64,000 nt of DNA from an uncultured Prochlorococcus sp. (GTDB lineage Bacteria > Cyanobacteriota > Cyanobacteriia > PCC-6307 > Cyanobiaceae), in contig CACOCT010000002.1 in the NCBI GenBank assembly GCA_902625845.1, positions 62,001-126,000 on the forward strand, in the 5' to 3' direction. The stretch's first letter is position 1; every line of letters starts with the position of its first letter. Below are positions 48,292 to 58,395 of the stretch, piece by piece. The translations under genes and the position numbers were made by a program. The notes below the pieces were generated by a model. It was not told the origin of the DNA and did not search any database. It worked only from the letters and a program-made list of their open reading frames with translations.

Positions 48292-49749
48292 GTGAAAATT
48301 GCGATAGTAGGTTCTGGTTTGGCTGGGTTAACAGCAGCAGTTGATCTAGTTGATTCTGGTCACTCTGTTGACATATATGAAAGCCGTTCATTTTGGGGAG
48401 GTAAAGTTGGAAGTTGGGAAGATAAAGAAGGTAATCATATAGAGATGGGTCTTCATGTGTTTTTTTATAATTACGCAAACCTCTTTAAATTAATGGAAAA
48501 GGTTGGAGCTTTAGAAAATATACTTCCTAAAGAGCACACTCATCTTTTCATAAATAATGGGGGAGATCTTAAATCATTGGATTTTAGATTTCCTATTGGA
48601 GCACCCTTTAATGGTTTAAAAGCTTTTTTTACAACTGAACAATTAAATATAGTTGATAAAATAAGAAATGCACTTGCATTAGGAACAAGCCCTATTGTGA
48701 GAGGATTAATTGATTATGAAGGGACCATGGTGATAATAAGAGAACTTGATAAAATAAGTTTCAAAAAATGGTTTATGAATCATGGAGGGAGTGAAAGAAG
48801 CTTAAAAAGAATGTGGGACCCAATAGCTTATGCCTTAGGCTTTATAAATTGCAATGATATTTCCGCACGTTGTATGTTGACGATCTTTATGATGTTTGCA
48901 GCCAAGACAGAAGCTTCTAAACTTAATTTATTAAAAGGATCACCCCATAAATGGCTAACAAAGCCAATCGTAGATTACATAACCAAAAAAGGTGCAAAAA
49001 TACACCTAAATCATAAAGTTAAAGAGATTAGTTATAAAAAGAATTCTTCATCATTTATTGTTGATGAATTATTAATGGATACATTAGAAGGAGAGAAATT
49101 AATATCCGCAGATAAATACTTAGCTGCTTGTGATGTACCAGGAATAAAAAAAATAATTCCTAAAGAATGGTATAAATTAAGTGAATTTCAAGGTATCAGT
49201 AAGTTGAGAGCTGTTGCTGTAGCGACAATTCAACTCAGATATGATGGCTGGGTTACAGAATTAAATAAAAATAATACAAATGTTAGTACGCCTTCAGGAT
49301 TAAATAATCTTTTATATTCTGCAGATGCATCATTTAGTTGTTTTGCTGATCTTGCACTAACAAGTCCTGAAGACTATAGGAAAGAGAATATGGGCTCATT
49401 ACTGCAGTGCGTACTTACGCCAGGAGATCGCTGGATTGGGAGATCAAAAGAAAAAATTACTGAAGAAATTGATATAGAAGTGAGAAGATTATTCCCATCA
49501 TCTAAAAATTTAAATCTTTTATGGAGCAATGTTGTCCAAATACCGCAATCTCTCTATAGAGAATCACCTGGGATGGATCCATTTAGACCAAATCAAAAAA
49601 CTTCGATAGAAAACTTTTATCTTGCAGGAAGTTATACTAAGCAAGACTATATAGATTCAATGGAAGGTGCTACAATGAGTGGCCATTTAGCAGCTTCAGT
49701 TATGCTTAATAAAGAAGTAAAATTAGCGAAAAATCTCGCGGTTAGCTAA
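48292..49749 (+). CDS. zds: zeta-carotene desaturase
   Basis: KIAIVGSGLAGLTAAVDLVDSGHSVDIYESR, HVFFYNYANLFKLMEKVG, LAGSYTKQDYIDSMEGA. Confidence 0.92.
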   Translation: MKIAIVGSGLAGLTAAVDLVDSGHSVDIYESRSFWGGKVGSWEDKEGNHIEMGLHVFFYNYANLFKLMEKVGALENILPKEHTHLFINNGGDLKSLDFRFPIGAPFNGLKAFFTTEQLNIVDKIRNALALGTSPIVRGLIDYEGTMVIIRELDKISFKKWFMNHGGSERSLKRMWDPIAYALGFINCNDISARCMLTIFMMFAAKTEASKLNLLKGSPHKWLTKPIVDYITKKGAKIHLNHKVKEISYKKNSSSFIVDELLMDTLEGEKLISADKYLAACDVPGIKKIIPKEWYKLSEFQGISKLRAVAVATIQLRYDGWVTELNKNNTNVSTPSGLNNLLYSADASFSCFADLALTSPEDYRKENMGSLLQCVLTPGDRWIGRSKEKITEEIDIEVRRLFPSSKNLNLLWSNVVQIPQSLYRESPGMDPFRPNQKTSIENFYLAGSYTKQDYIDSMEGATMSGHLAASVMLNKEVKLAKNLAVS

Positions 49750-49751
49750 TT

Positions 49752-50222
49752 ATGGGAATTTGGCTTAAGCATGATGTTATAACTACTGTAAATGCTCCAT
49801 TAGAAAATGTTTGGTATACGTGGAGTGATTTAGATTCCATGCCTCTATGGATGAGTTGGATAGAGTCCGTTAAAACAATTGATCAAGAGACATCAACACT
49901 TCCTGATTTAACTGAGTGGACTCTTGCAGCAAATGGCTTTAGATTTAAATGGAAAGCTCAAATCACAGAGAGAATTGAACGACAAAAATTAAAGTGGGAA
50001 TCAATTGGAGGCTTACCAACGAAAGGTTCAGTAACATTTAGTACAGAAAATACAAACTCAACATCAGTCAATCTCTCAGTAACTTATGAATTGCCAAAAA
50101 TGATTGCAAGATTAATGGAAGAAAATATTTTGGGGAAAATGGTTACCAACGAATTACAGGCAAATATAGATAGATTCAAAAATCTTGTCGAAAAAAACTA
50201 TTCACTTAATATTCCTAACTGA
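49752..50222 (+). CDS. SRPBCC/cyclase-dehydrase-like protein
   Basis: VNAPLENVWYTWSDLDSMPLWMSWIESV; follows zds. Confidence 0.8.
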   Translation: MGIWLKHDVITTVNAPLENVWYTWSDLDSMPLWMSWIESVKTIDQETSTLPDLTEWTLAANGFRFKWKAQITERIERQKLKWESIGGLPTKGSVTFSTENTNSTSVNLSVTYELPKMIARLMEENILGKMVTNELQANIDRFKNLVEKNYSLNIPN

Positions 50223-51012
50223 AGTAATTTATGGTTGCTTTAAGTAAACCTTCAAAAGTATATTTATCAGCTTCTTTATCAACTCTGCCAAAATTTCTGT
50301 GACACGCCAAAGTCGTTTGAGGACCAATACTAAATAACCTTACTTCACGAATGATAGATTCCCAGTCTCTACCAAAATGCTTTTGCAACAAAAAAGCAGT
50401 ATTTTTAACTGTCTTACCACTCGAGAATAAAATTGCATCAATCGTTCTACTTTGAAAGGCATTTATTGTCTCCAAAGGAATTGATTCTGGACACCTTGAT
50501 TCATATGCAGCTACTTCTTTTACCAAAGCTCCGCGGCTAAGCAAATTATCGATAATAAGATTATTTCCGCCACTTTGAACCCTTGGAATTAAAATACTCA
50601 AATCTTTTAAAGGAGATGGGAAATGTTTTACTAAACTCTCAGCTATAAAGTCTGGAGGGATATAATCAGCAACAATACCAGAACTACTTAAATATTGGGC
50701 AGTTTTTTCACCTACAACGGCAATCTTAAACTCCTTAGAACATGTTTTTAAAGATAGACCTTTATCTAATAATCTTTTGTTTAAATACTTGATCCCATTA
50801 CTACTTAAAAAAATAATCCAATCAAATTTATTTATTTGATCTATTACCTTATCTAAAAGAGTCATATCATCAGGATAATCAATAACCAATGCTGGCAAAT
50901 CAAAGATAAAAGCACCTGCATTCTTAAAAATTGTTTTTGCCTCAGAAATTTGACCTTTAGCACGTGTAATTACAATATTTCTATCTTGCAAAGGTAATTT
51001 AATTTCTTTCAT
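50215..51012 (-). CDS. hemD: uroporphyrinogen-III synthase
   Basis: IVITRAKGQ; IIFLSSNGIKYL; AILFSSGKTVKN. Confidence 0.85.
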   Translation of the reverse strand: MKEIKLPLQDRNIVITRAKGQISEAKTIFKNAGAFIFDLPALVIDYPDDMTLLDKVIDQINKFDWIIFLSSNGIKYLNKRLLDKGLSLKTCSKEFKIAVVGEKTAQYLSSSGIVADYIPPDFIAESLVKHFPSPLKDLSILIPRVQSGGNNLIIDNLLSRGALVKEVAAYESRCPESIPLETINAFQSRTIDAILFSSGKTVKNTAFLLQKHFGRDWESIIREVRLFSIGPQTTLACHRNFGRVDKEADKYTFEGLLKATINYFS

Positions 51013-51020
51013 AATTAAAT

Positions 51021-51386
51021 TTATAAGTTATTTTTTTGATCTCTTAATTTATCAAGGACTTTCAATACAGCTAAACCTTTTTCTAAAGCTCTATCCATCT
51101 TAAATGTTAATTCAGGAATTCTTCTCATTTCAACCCTTTGAGTTAACTTATGTCTAATAAAACTTTTTAAATTATTCAAGCTATCCACCATTTTATCTTT
51201 TTTTTCATCCTCAACTGCACTAGTAATATAGATTTTGCAATAATACAAATCTGGGGAAATCTCAATTTTAGATATAGATATAAAATTATCTGAAATTATT
51301 GGTTCATCTAGGTCATTATTTAAGATTAAGCTTAATTCTTTTTTTAAAAGAGAAGAAACTTTTTGTATTCGGCGAGTTTGCGACAT
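51021..51386 (-). CDS. rbfA: ribosome-binding factor A
   Basis: RRIQKVSSLLKKELSLIL; RRIPELTFKMDRALEKG. Confidence 0.92.
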   Translation of the reverse strand: MSQTRRIQKVSSLLKKELSLILNNDLDEPIISDNFISISKIEISPDLYYCKIYITSAVEDEKKDKMVDSLNNLKSFIRHKLTQRVEMRRIPELTFKMDRALEKGLAVLKVLDKLRDQKNNL

Positions 51387-51390
51387 AAAT

Positions 51391-51603
51391 TTATAATTGG
51401 TTAGAATTCGTCATTGCCTGCAAAACAAAAAAGATTGTAATGATTGCACTGATAACAGAAGAGATTAAAGCAAAAGCAGTTACAGGATTTGAAATATTCT
51501 TAAATAGAGGACCTAATAAAGCGACAATTCCACCAACAATAATTGAAATTAAATATTTAGGGTATCTTGCTACGTTAGAAAAGAATTCGCCCATAAACCC
51601 CAC
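51391..51603 (-). CDS. DUF751-like small membrane protein
   Basis: FFSNVARYPKYLISIIVGGIVALLGPLFK. Confidence 0.7.
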   Translation of the reverse strand: MGFMGEFFSNVARYPKYLISIIVGGIVALLGPLFKNISNPVTAFALISSVISAIITIFFVLQAMTNSNQL

Positions 51604-51647
51604 AAAAAGATTACTTTTTTAGCTAAGTTTTTAAAAACCATAGTTTT

Positions 51648-52379
51648 ATGATTACATTATATCAATTTAGGCACAGTGCTTTTTGTCTAAAAGTAAGAAT
51701 GGTTCTTCATGCAAAAAAAATTCCATATCGTATTGAAGAAGTTAAGCCTGGCATAGGCCAAATTGAGATTTTCCAAATATCTGGTCAAAAGCAATTACCA
51801 GTTATAAAAGATGAGAATGAACAGATCATTAGTGATTCTTCAAATATCTGCGAATATATAGACAATAAATATGAATCAAATAAATTATTTCCTGAGGAGC
51901 CAATGTTATTAGCTCAATCGAAATTAATTGAAGACTGGGCAGACACAACAATGGCTTCTACTTGTAAAAAAGTATTAATAAAATCGGCATTAGAAAATCC
52001 TCGATTGAGAAGTGCACTAGTTCCAGATGATTTTCCCTCTTCTATAAAAGGTATAATTGATAAATTACCTTTTAATAATGTTAGTAAACTATCCAATATT
52101 GTTTTATCAAATAAAAGCAATATTGACTTACAAAAGATTTTAGAAGCTTTATCTAAATCATTAATAAATAAAGAGTTTTTAATTGGGGATACTTTATCGA
52201 TAGCTGATATATCAATTGCTGCTCAACTATCCTTATTAAAATTCCCAACCTCCGCCGGCCCAATTTTAGCGGGGGAAGGATGTCAAGAATTCATAAATAA
52301 TCCTTACTTAGAAAATATATTCCAGTGGAGAGACAACTTAGAAGAATTAATATTTAGTGCTCAATCTCAGAAGATTTAA
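51648..52379 (+). CDS. glutathione S-transferase family protein
   Basis: Thioredoxin-like GST N-domain LYQFRHSAFCLKVRMVLHAKKIPY; ISDSSNICEYID. Confidence 0.88.
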   Translation: MITLYQFRHSAFCLKVRMVLHAKKIPYRIEEVKPGIGQIEIFQISGQKQLPVIKDENEQIISDSSNICEYIDNKYESNKLFPEEPMLLAQSKLIEDWADTTMASTCKKVLIKSALENPRLRSALVPDDFPSSIKGIIDKLPFNNVSKLSNIVLSNKSNIDLQKILEALSKSLINKEFLIGDTLSIADISIAAQLSLLKFPTSAGPILAGEGCQEFINNPYLENIFQWRDNLEELIFSAQSQKI

Positions 52380-53067
52380 AAGTTAATCTATATTTATTTG
52401 TAGTTATTGCTTTTATATTTGGTTCCCCTACTCTTGATCCATAAGTTGCCACATATTGGAAGCCACAAATATCATCATTTATTTTTTTATCGATAGTATC
52501 TTCTGAATTACATTTATAAAACTTACTCATAATTTCTACCTGATTTATACGAGAAATGCCATTTTTATGGTTTGTTTGAATAAAGAACTCATCTGAAAAA
52601 AACATGTCTCTATCAAAGATTTGATTTCTTCCTGTTACTCTAGAATCTATATATTCATTATCTTTTAAATATATAACTTGGTTATTAAAAGACTTTGGAT
52701 CAATTTTTACTTTCTGAAGTTGATCCCCAAAGATTTCTTTTCCTATTGACTCTGAATTTTTAGATCTATTACCCACAATATTACCTATTTCATTTTTTAG
52801 AAAATTGACTTTATAAATAATTGGTTCTTGCAAATTATTATTTAAATCTTCAGATTTTATAATCCAATTGCCTTCAAACCATTCAGGATAAATTAAATCC
52901 TGATTTATATTTGATGATTTTAATTTAGTTAAATTCCAATTAGGCCATGTTTTTTCCCTATTAATTAAAAATTGCTCTATATTTTTACTAGGTAATGCAT
53001 GTACTTCGGTAAAATTAATTACTTGAGAAAAAAACAAGCAAATCAGGCCTAAAAAAAAATTTATCAT
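52354..53067 (-). CDS. conserved cyanobacterial secreted/lumenal-type hypothetical protein
   Basis: Signal-like N-terminus; NREKTWPNWNLTKLKSSNINQDLIYPEWFEGNW. Confidence 0.65.
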   Translation of the reverse strand: MINFFLGLICLFFSQVINFTEVHALPSKNIEQFLINREKTWPNWNLTKLKSSNINQDLIYPEWFEGNWIIKSEDLNNNLQEPIIYKVNFLKNEIGNIVGNRSKNSESIGKEIFGDQLQKVKIDPKSFNNQVIYLKDNEYIDSRVTGRNQIFDRDMFFSDEFFIQTNHKNGISRINQVEIMSKFYKCNSEDTIDKKINDDICGFQYVATYGSRVGEPNIKAITTNKYRLTFKSSEIEH

Positions 53068-53323
53068 GTCAAATCCATTAATAAGATCTGAAGATCATTT
53101 TGTCTTATTAGAACCTGATAAGAAAGAGAGAATCGTTTCAAGAGAAGAAGCTTTAGAATGGTTAAGAGATTGGTTTAAAAAGATTGATATTAAAACAATA
53201 AATCAAAATGAAAATTTTGAAAAGGAAGAAACTTTATCAAAATTTCTAGAGGACACCTGTGAACTAGAGGTTAATAGTGGCTATGTTATAAAATGGTTTG
53301 CTGTAAGAATTGATCCAAATTAA
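53066..53323 (+). CDS. Crr7 (chlororespiratory reduction 7)-like protein
   Basis: 85-aa protein MSNPLIRSEDHFVLLEPDKKERIVSREEALEWL...; recognition moderate. Confidence 0.5.
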   Translation: MSNPLIRSEDHFVLLEPDKKERIVSREEALEWLRDWFKKIDIKTINQNENFEKEETLSKFLEDTCELEVNSGYVIKWFAVRIDPN

Positions 53324-53877
53324 GAAGATATAATTTTATGTAATTCACTAATAATTTTTTTAGTAACTTGCTCGATATTTTCATGTTGAACTTTAATTCT
53401 TAAATCTGCTTGTTCATATAAGCATTTCCTAGATTTAAAAATCTCAGAATAATTTTCCTCTATATCTCTTCCCTTAAGCAAAGGTCTATTATTGATATCA
53501 TTTTTTAGCCTTTTTATCGCATATTTTTTCTCAAGATCAATCCAGATCACAATACCTTGCCTTAGGATGCCCCAATTCTCGTTTTTTGTTATTACTCCAC
53601 CACCAGTTGAAACTACAAGTGAAGGAAATTTAATAATTTCTTGGAGGCATTGCCCCTCATATACTCTAAATTTATTTTCTCCATCTTCTTCAAAGATTTT
53701 TGAAATCGATTTTTTAGCTACTTTTTCAATTAATGAATCTAAATCAATAAATTTATATTTAAGAAGCTGAGCTAGTTTTGGCCCTGTTTTTGACTTTCCA
53801 CAAGCCATCATACCTATTAAAAATATACTTCTACCTTTTAAAAGATTAGTAATGTTATTGATAAAAGTTTCTTCCAT
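53320..53877 (-). CDS. aroK: shikimate kinase
   Basis: LIGMMACGKSKTGPKLA; FIDLDSLIE; STGGGVI. Confidence 0.92.
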   Translation of the reverse strand: MEETFINNITNLLKGRSIFLIGMMACGKSKTGPKLAQLLKYKFIDLDSLIEKVAKKSISKIFEEDGENKFRVYEGQCLQEIIKFPSLVVSTGGGVITKNENWGILRQGIVIWIDLEKKYAIKRLKNDINNRPLLKGRDIEENYSEIFKSRKCLYEQADLRIKVQHENIEQVTKKIISELHKIISS

Positions 53878-53927
53878 GAAGACAAATTTGTATTTGAGCC
53901 CTTAAGATAGTAATAATACAGGCAAAG

Positions 53928-54854
53928 ATGGCACTAAATCATTCCAATTATAAACATGGGGAAGGACGTGAATGCGTCATAACTCGCCGTGCCTGCTTTA
54001 GTTCTAGTCATCGCTATTGGCTTCCAGAAAAAAGTCCTGAAGAAAACTTTGCTCTTTTTGGAAAATGTAGTTTTTCCCCAGGACATGGTCATAATTATGA
54101 GCTGGTTGTATCAATGGGAGGTGAATTAGATCCATATGGGATGGTTTTAAATCTTTCTGATGTCAAACATTCTATTAAAGATAAAGTAACTGGACCATTA
54201 GATTTCCGTTTTCTAAATGAAGTTTGGCCAGAATTTGACATGTCTAATGATGCAGGAATCCTTCCTACAACGGAAGCTCTTGTTAGTATTATTTGGAATC
54301 GTCTTAAAAATGATTTACCATTAACATCACTAAGACTATACGAGAGCCCTACTCTTTGGGCAGATTATCATGGAAAAAAAATGGAAGCTTTATTAACAGT
54401 TCAGACTCATTTTAATGCAGCTCATAGACTCGCTAAAGATGAGATTTCTCTTAGTGAAAATAAAAAAATTTACGGAAAGTGTGCAAGAATTAATGGCCAT
54501 GGACATAATTATTTTCTTGATGTAACTGTTCGAGGAGATATAGATCCAAGAACGGGAATGATTTGTGATTTACCTTCGCTTCAAAATATTATTGATGATC
54601 TAATTGTTGAGCAACTTGATCATACATTTTTAAATAAAGATATAGAGTACTTTAAGACTTGTGTACCTACTTGTGAAAACATCGCCTTATACATTTCTGA
54701 TTTATTATCCAATCCTATAAAAAACATAGGCGCAAATCTGCATAAAGTTAGACTTCAAGAAAGTCCAAATAACGCCGCAGAAATTTATGTTGAACAAAGT
54801 TTAAGTAATTCTCTACAAATTAATCTTAAAAACAGTCTTGTAACTCAAGTTTGA
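53928..54854 (+). CDS. tandem 6-pyruvoyl-tetrahydropterin synthase/QueD-like protein
   Basis: Two PTPS-like halves: GKCSFSPGHGHNYEL and GKCARINGHGHNYFL; CVPTCENIA in second half. Confidence 0.85.
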   Translation: MALNHSNYKHGEGRECVITRRACFSSSHRYWLPEKSPEENFALFGKCSFSPGHGHNYELVVSMGGELDPYGMVLNLSDVKHSIKDKVTGPLDFRFLNEVWPEFDMSNDAGILPTTEALVSIIWNRLKNDLPLTSLRLYESPTLWADYHGKKMEALLTVQTHFNAAHRLAKDEISLSENKKIYGKCARINGHGHNYFLDVTVRGDIDPRTGMICDLPSLQNIIDDLIVEQLDHTFLNKDIEYFKTCVPTCENIALYISDLLSNPIKNIGANLHKVRLQESPNNAAEIYVEQSLSNSLQINLKNSLVTQV

Positions 54855-55510
54855 AAAGACCTGAAATAATCCTCGTTATTGCTAGTAGTTTAGATGGGAG
54901 AATTGCTTTCCCTCAAGGTGGAGAAACACATCTTGGGAGCAAATTTGATAAACAATTACTAAATAAATCTCTTACAAAAGTTGATGCAACTTTGTTTGGT
55001 TCTGGAACATTAAAAGCGCATCAAAGTACCTTCTTAATCAGAAAAAAGCACTTCTTAAAGAAGAGAAAAGCAATATCAGTTAAACAACCAATATCCATTA
55101 TCGCTGGAAATAGTGAAAATTTCTCAAAAAGTTGGAGGTATTTCAATCAACCTATAAGAAGATGGTTAATAAGCTCAACTAGAAATATAAAAGATTCAAA
55201 AGTTAATTTTGATAAAATTCTGTTTTATGAAAATTCATGGCTTCACACATTAAATATTTTAAAAAAGGAGGGTATAAAAAGAATTGCCTTATTAGGTGGG
55301 GCTAAGTTAATAAAATCTTTCTTTACAGAAGATCTGATAGATGAAATTAAAATAACTATTTGTCCAAAAGTTATTGGAGGCCAATACACATGGATCCCTT
55401 TTAAAGCAAAAAATGAAATTTTCAATTTTGATAATAGATGGAAAATTAAAATTACTAAAGTATTAAAAACAAGCGAAGTCTTCATTCATTACACAAAAAA
55501 GATCAATTAA
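54851..55510 (+). CDS. RibD C-terminal (dihydrofolate reductase-like) domain protein
   Basis: ILVIASSLDGRIAF; VDATLFGSGTL; IALLGGAKLIKSF. Confidence 0.85.
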   Translation: MKRPEIILVIASSLDGRIAFPQGGETHLGSKFDKQLLNKSLTKVDATLFGSGTLKAHQSTFLIRKKHFLKKRKAISVKQPISIIAGNSENFSKSWRYFNQPIRRWLISSTRNIKDSKVNFDKILFYENSWLHTLNILKKEGIKRIALLGGAKLIKSFFTEDLIDEIKITICPKVIGGQYTWIPFKAKNEIFNFDNRWKIKITKVLKTSEVFIHYTKKIN

Positions 55511-55523
55511 AAAATAATTACTC

Positions 55524-56681
55524 ATGATTAATGAAAAATATAATATAGAAATTAAATTAAGGATTCAAGATGTGGAGAAAGATGTTTGGAATAATCTTGC
55601 AAAAAAATTAGATAACCCTTTTTATGAATGGGAATGGCTTTTAAATCTTGAGACCTCAAAAAGTGTGTCTCAAAAAACAGGATGGCAACCACTATACTTT
55701 CTTCTTTATCTTGACAAAGAATTACATGGGATAGCACCTCTTTTTTTGAAGAATCATAGTTACGGCGAATTCATTTTTGATCAATCATTTGCAAGATTAG
55801 CTCAAGATTTAAATTTATCTTATTATCCAAAACTTATTGGTATGAGTCCTTACAGTCCCATAGAGGGATATCAATTTATATATAAAGAAAATTCAAACAA
55901 GCAAGAAATAACTGAAATACTTTTGAATTATATTGAAGTCTTCGCTACAAAAAATAATATACTTAGCTGTAATTTTTTATATATTGATAAAGAATGGGAG
56001 AAACTATTAAATGAATATAATTATCACAAATGGATCAATATAAGAAGCCAATGGGAATCAATTGGAGAAGAAAATTTTGAAGACTTCTTAAAAAGATTTA
56101 ATTCAAACCAAAGAAAAAATATCAGAAAAGAAAGAAAATCAATTAATAATCAAAAAATTAAAATAAAAATTTTTACTGAAAAAAATATTAATGAGGATTT
56201 AATGAATATTATGCATTTTTTTTATGAACAACATTGCTTGAGATGGGGGGTATGGGGTAGTAAATATCTTACCAATGATTTCTTTAAAAATAGCCTCAAA
56301 ACAAAAGAAAATTTAATTATCTTTAGCGCCTTTGAGGAAGAATCAAATAAGCCGATAGCCATGTCGATGTGTATCAAAAACAAGGAGCATTTATGGGGAA
56401 GATATTGGGGTTCCTTAAAAGAAATAAGTTACTTGCATTTTGAATTATGTTACTATCAGCCAATAGAATGGGCAATTAAAAATAAGATTAAATATTTTGA
56501 TCCAGGTGCTGGTGGACAGCACAAAAGGAGAAGAGGTTTTTATGCCAAAGGAACAAACAGTTTACATAAATGGTTTAATAATAATATGGAAAATATAATC
56601 GTTCAGTGGTTAAACAAAGTAAATAAAGAGACTTTAAATAGCATCCAAGATGAAAATAATTCTATTCCTTTTAAAAAATAA
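55524..56681 (+). CDS. GNAT/FemAB-like peptidogalycan biosynthesis family protein (DUF482-type)
   Basis: NPFYEWEWLLNLETS; RFNSNQRKNIRKER; LHFELCYYQPIEWAI...FDPGAGGQHKRRRGF. Confidence 0.82.
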   Translation: MINEKYNIEIKLRIQDVEKDVWNNLAKKLDNPFYEWEWLLNLETSKSVSQKTGWQPLYFLLYLDKELHGIAPLFLKNHSYGEFIFDQSFARLAQDLNLSYYPKLIGMSPYSPIEGYQFIYKENSNKQEITEILLNYIEVFATKNNILSCNFLYIDKEWEKLLNEYNYHKWINIRSQWESIGEENFEDFLKRFNSNQRKNIRKERKSINNQKIKIKIFTEKNINEDLMNIMHFFYEQHCLRWGVWGSKYLTNDFFKNSLKTKENLIIFSAFEEESNKPIAMSMCIKNKEHLWGRYWGSLKEISYLHFELCYYQPIEWAIKNKIKYFDPGAGGQHKRRRGFYAKGTNSLHKWFNNNMENIIVQWLNKVNKETLNSIQDENNSIPFKK

Positions 56682-56834
56682 TTTTTTAATTAATAAACTA
56701 AAATTCTAAAGTTTTAGATTTAGAAAAATAATAAAAGAAAATTATAAATATAGAATGATTTCTTTTTAAGCATCAAAAGAATATTCAAATAAAAATTTGT
56801 AAAGAAAGTATAATAAAAATAATTTTTTAATTAC

Positions 56835-57221
56835 ATGGATATTGAGGATTTAAAAAGAAAAAATAAACTTATTGATAAGAAATTATCTCAAAGAGATATA
56901 GTTCTTGACTCATCTGGATATTTTATTGTCAAGATCGATCAAATTAATAAAAAAATAGTTGTTGAACATTATCTCAATAATATTGATGACAAGGGAATAG
57001 CTTTAGATCCTATTACTAACAAACCGATACAATGTGATAAGCAGAATAAAAGACAATACAATAAAATCTTTGAAGGAAATACTGCTAAGGAAATTGGGAT
57101 TTTAATTACAGAAAAAAATAATAATTTAATTTCAAAATTTGATCACGCTTTGTATCTGGGCAGAGAATTGCAGAAGGCAGAAGAATGCTTATTGAAAGAT
57201 CATGAGTATATACAAGATTAA
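56835..57221 (+). CDS. conserved hypothetical protein (128 aa)
   Basis: ORF MDIEDLKRKNKLIDKKLSQRDIVLDSSGYFIVKID... Confidence 0.65.
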   Translation: MDIEDLKRKNKLIDKKLSQRDIVLDSSGYFIVKIDQINKKIVVEHYLNNIDDKGIALDPITNKPIQCDKQNKRQYNKIFEGNTAKEIGILITEKNNNLISKFDHALYLGRELQKAEECLLKDHEYIQD

Positions 57222-57278
57222 GAAATTAAACTAAATTAATCCCTCCATAAAGTAAGTGCTACATTTAAAAAAAAAGCT

Positions 57279-57371
57279 ATGAACATTATTTTTTATTTAG
57301 GTTTTCTTGCCTTTGGCTTTGGAGCAGCATTTGCTTTAGATAAACTGCTTAGAGCCGTCAAATTAATTTAA
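57279..57371 (+). CDS. PetL-like 30-aa single-TM protein (cytochrome b6f small subunit candidate)
   Basis: MNIIFYLGFLAFGFGAAFALDKLLRAVKLI; absent from ORF track because of length. Confidence 0.5.
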   Translation: MNIIFYLGFLAFGFGAAFALDKLLRAVKLI

Positions 57372-57456
57372 AAAATGAATTGGATAAACAAAAATTTCCA
57401 AGAATGTTAAGTGTTTAATATTAAAATAATTTTATAAATATAAATTCTGTCTTTGA

Positions 57457-58395
57457 ATGTCTTTGAACACTATAAAAATAAAAAATGAAAAAAATTTAAA
57501 ATGGCCAAAAATACTTATAGCCATTTTAAGTACTATTGGAATTGTTGATACTGGATCAATAACTCTGAAAAATTGGGGTTTGTTTAATTCATTAAGTTGC
57601 CCAGGTGTAAATAAAGGATGTGAGGCAGTTCTAAATAGCCCATGGGGAACATTAATAAAAAATGATCAATATGATATACCACTCTCATTTGCAGGCCTTT
57701 TAACTTATTCAATAATATTGTTAATAGTATTAATTTTGAGCCTAAAAATAATATCTCCAAAACAAGAAATTTATAAGTCGTTTTGGTGGCTTTTATATCT
57801 AATATCTTGCGGATCCTCAGTATTCAGCATCCTATTAGTAAGTATAATGATTATAAAAATTAAATCTTTTTGTTTTTTTTGTTTACTTTCTGCGATTTTA
57901 TCTTTCTCTATTTTTATTCTTACTATTATTGGAGCAAGGTTTGAGAACAGAGAAACTATGTTTTACAGAGGTTTAATTATTGCTTTTACAGTTTTAATTG
58001 GGGGCTTAATTTGGTCTAATCAAGTTGATCCAACTAGGGCAAACGAAATTAACTTGACTAGGGAGAACATATCTCCCCCAATAACGACTGTGAGTTCAAT
58101 AGAAAAAATAAATTTCGCAAAGTTTCTAAATGATAAGAATATCGTAATGTACAGTGCATATTGGTGTCCCCATTGCCATGATCAAAAGCAACTTTTTGGA
58201 AAAAAAGCAGTGGAAGAATTAATAATTGTTGAATGTGCTAAAGATGGTAAAAATAATCAATATAAGCTTTGTCAAGAAAAAGGTATTGAAGGATTTCCTT
58301 CCTGGGAAATTAATAATGAAATATATAGTGGAACTATGAGTTTAAAAGAACTTGCTGAAATGACTAATTATGATGGAGATATCAATTTTAAATAG
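57457..58395 (+). CDS. VKOR-thioredoxin fusion (disulfide bond formation)
   Basis: CPGVNKGCEAVLNSPWG, CFFCLLSA (VKOR CxxC) and C-terminal YWCPHCHDQKQLFG thioredoxin-like domain. Confidence 0.9.
   Translation: MSLNTIKIKNEKNLKWPKILIAILSTIGIVDTGSITLKNWGLFNSLSCPGVNKGCEAVLNSPWGTLIKNDQYDIPLSFAGLLTYSIILLIVLILSLKIISPKQEIYKSFWWLLYLISCGSSVFSILLVSIMIIKIKSFCFFCLLSAILSFSIFILTIIGARFENRETMFYRGLIIAFTVLIGGLIWSNQVDPTRANEINLTRENISPPITTVSSIEKINFAKFLNDKNIVMYSAYWCPHCHDQKQLFGKKAVEELIIVECAKDGKNNQYKLCQEKGIEGFPSWEINNEIYSGTMSLKELAEMTNYDGDINFK

Noticed and set aside
48227-48478. Minus ORF overlapping the zds start
   Set aside because: Antisense shadow; low-complexity sequence; zds is well supported.
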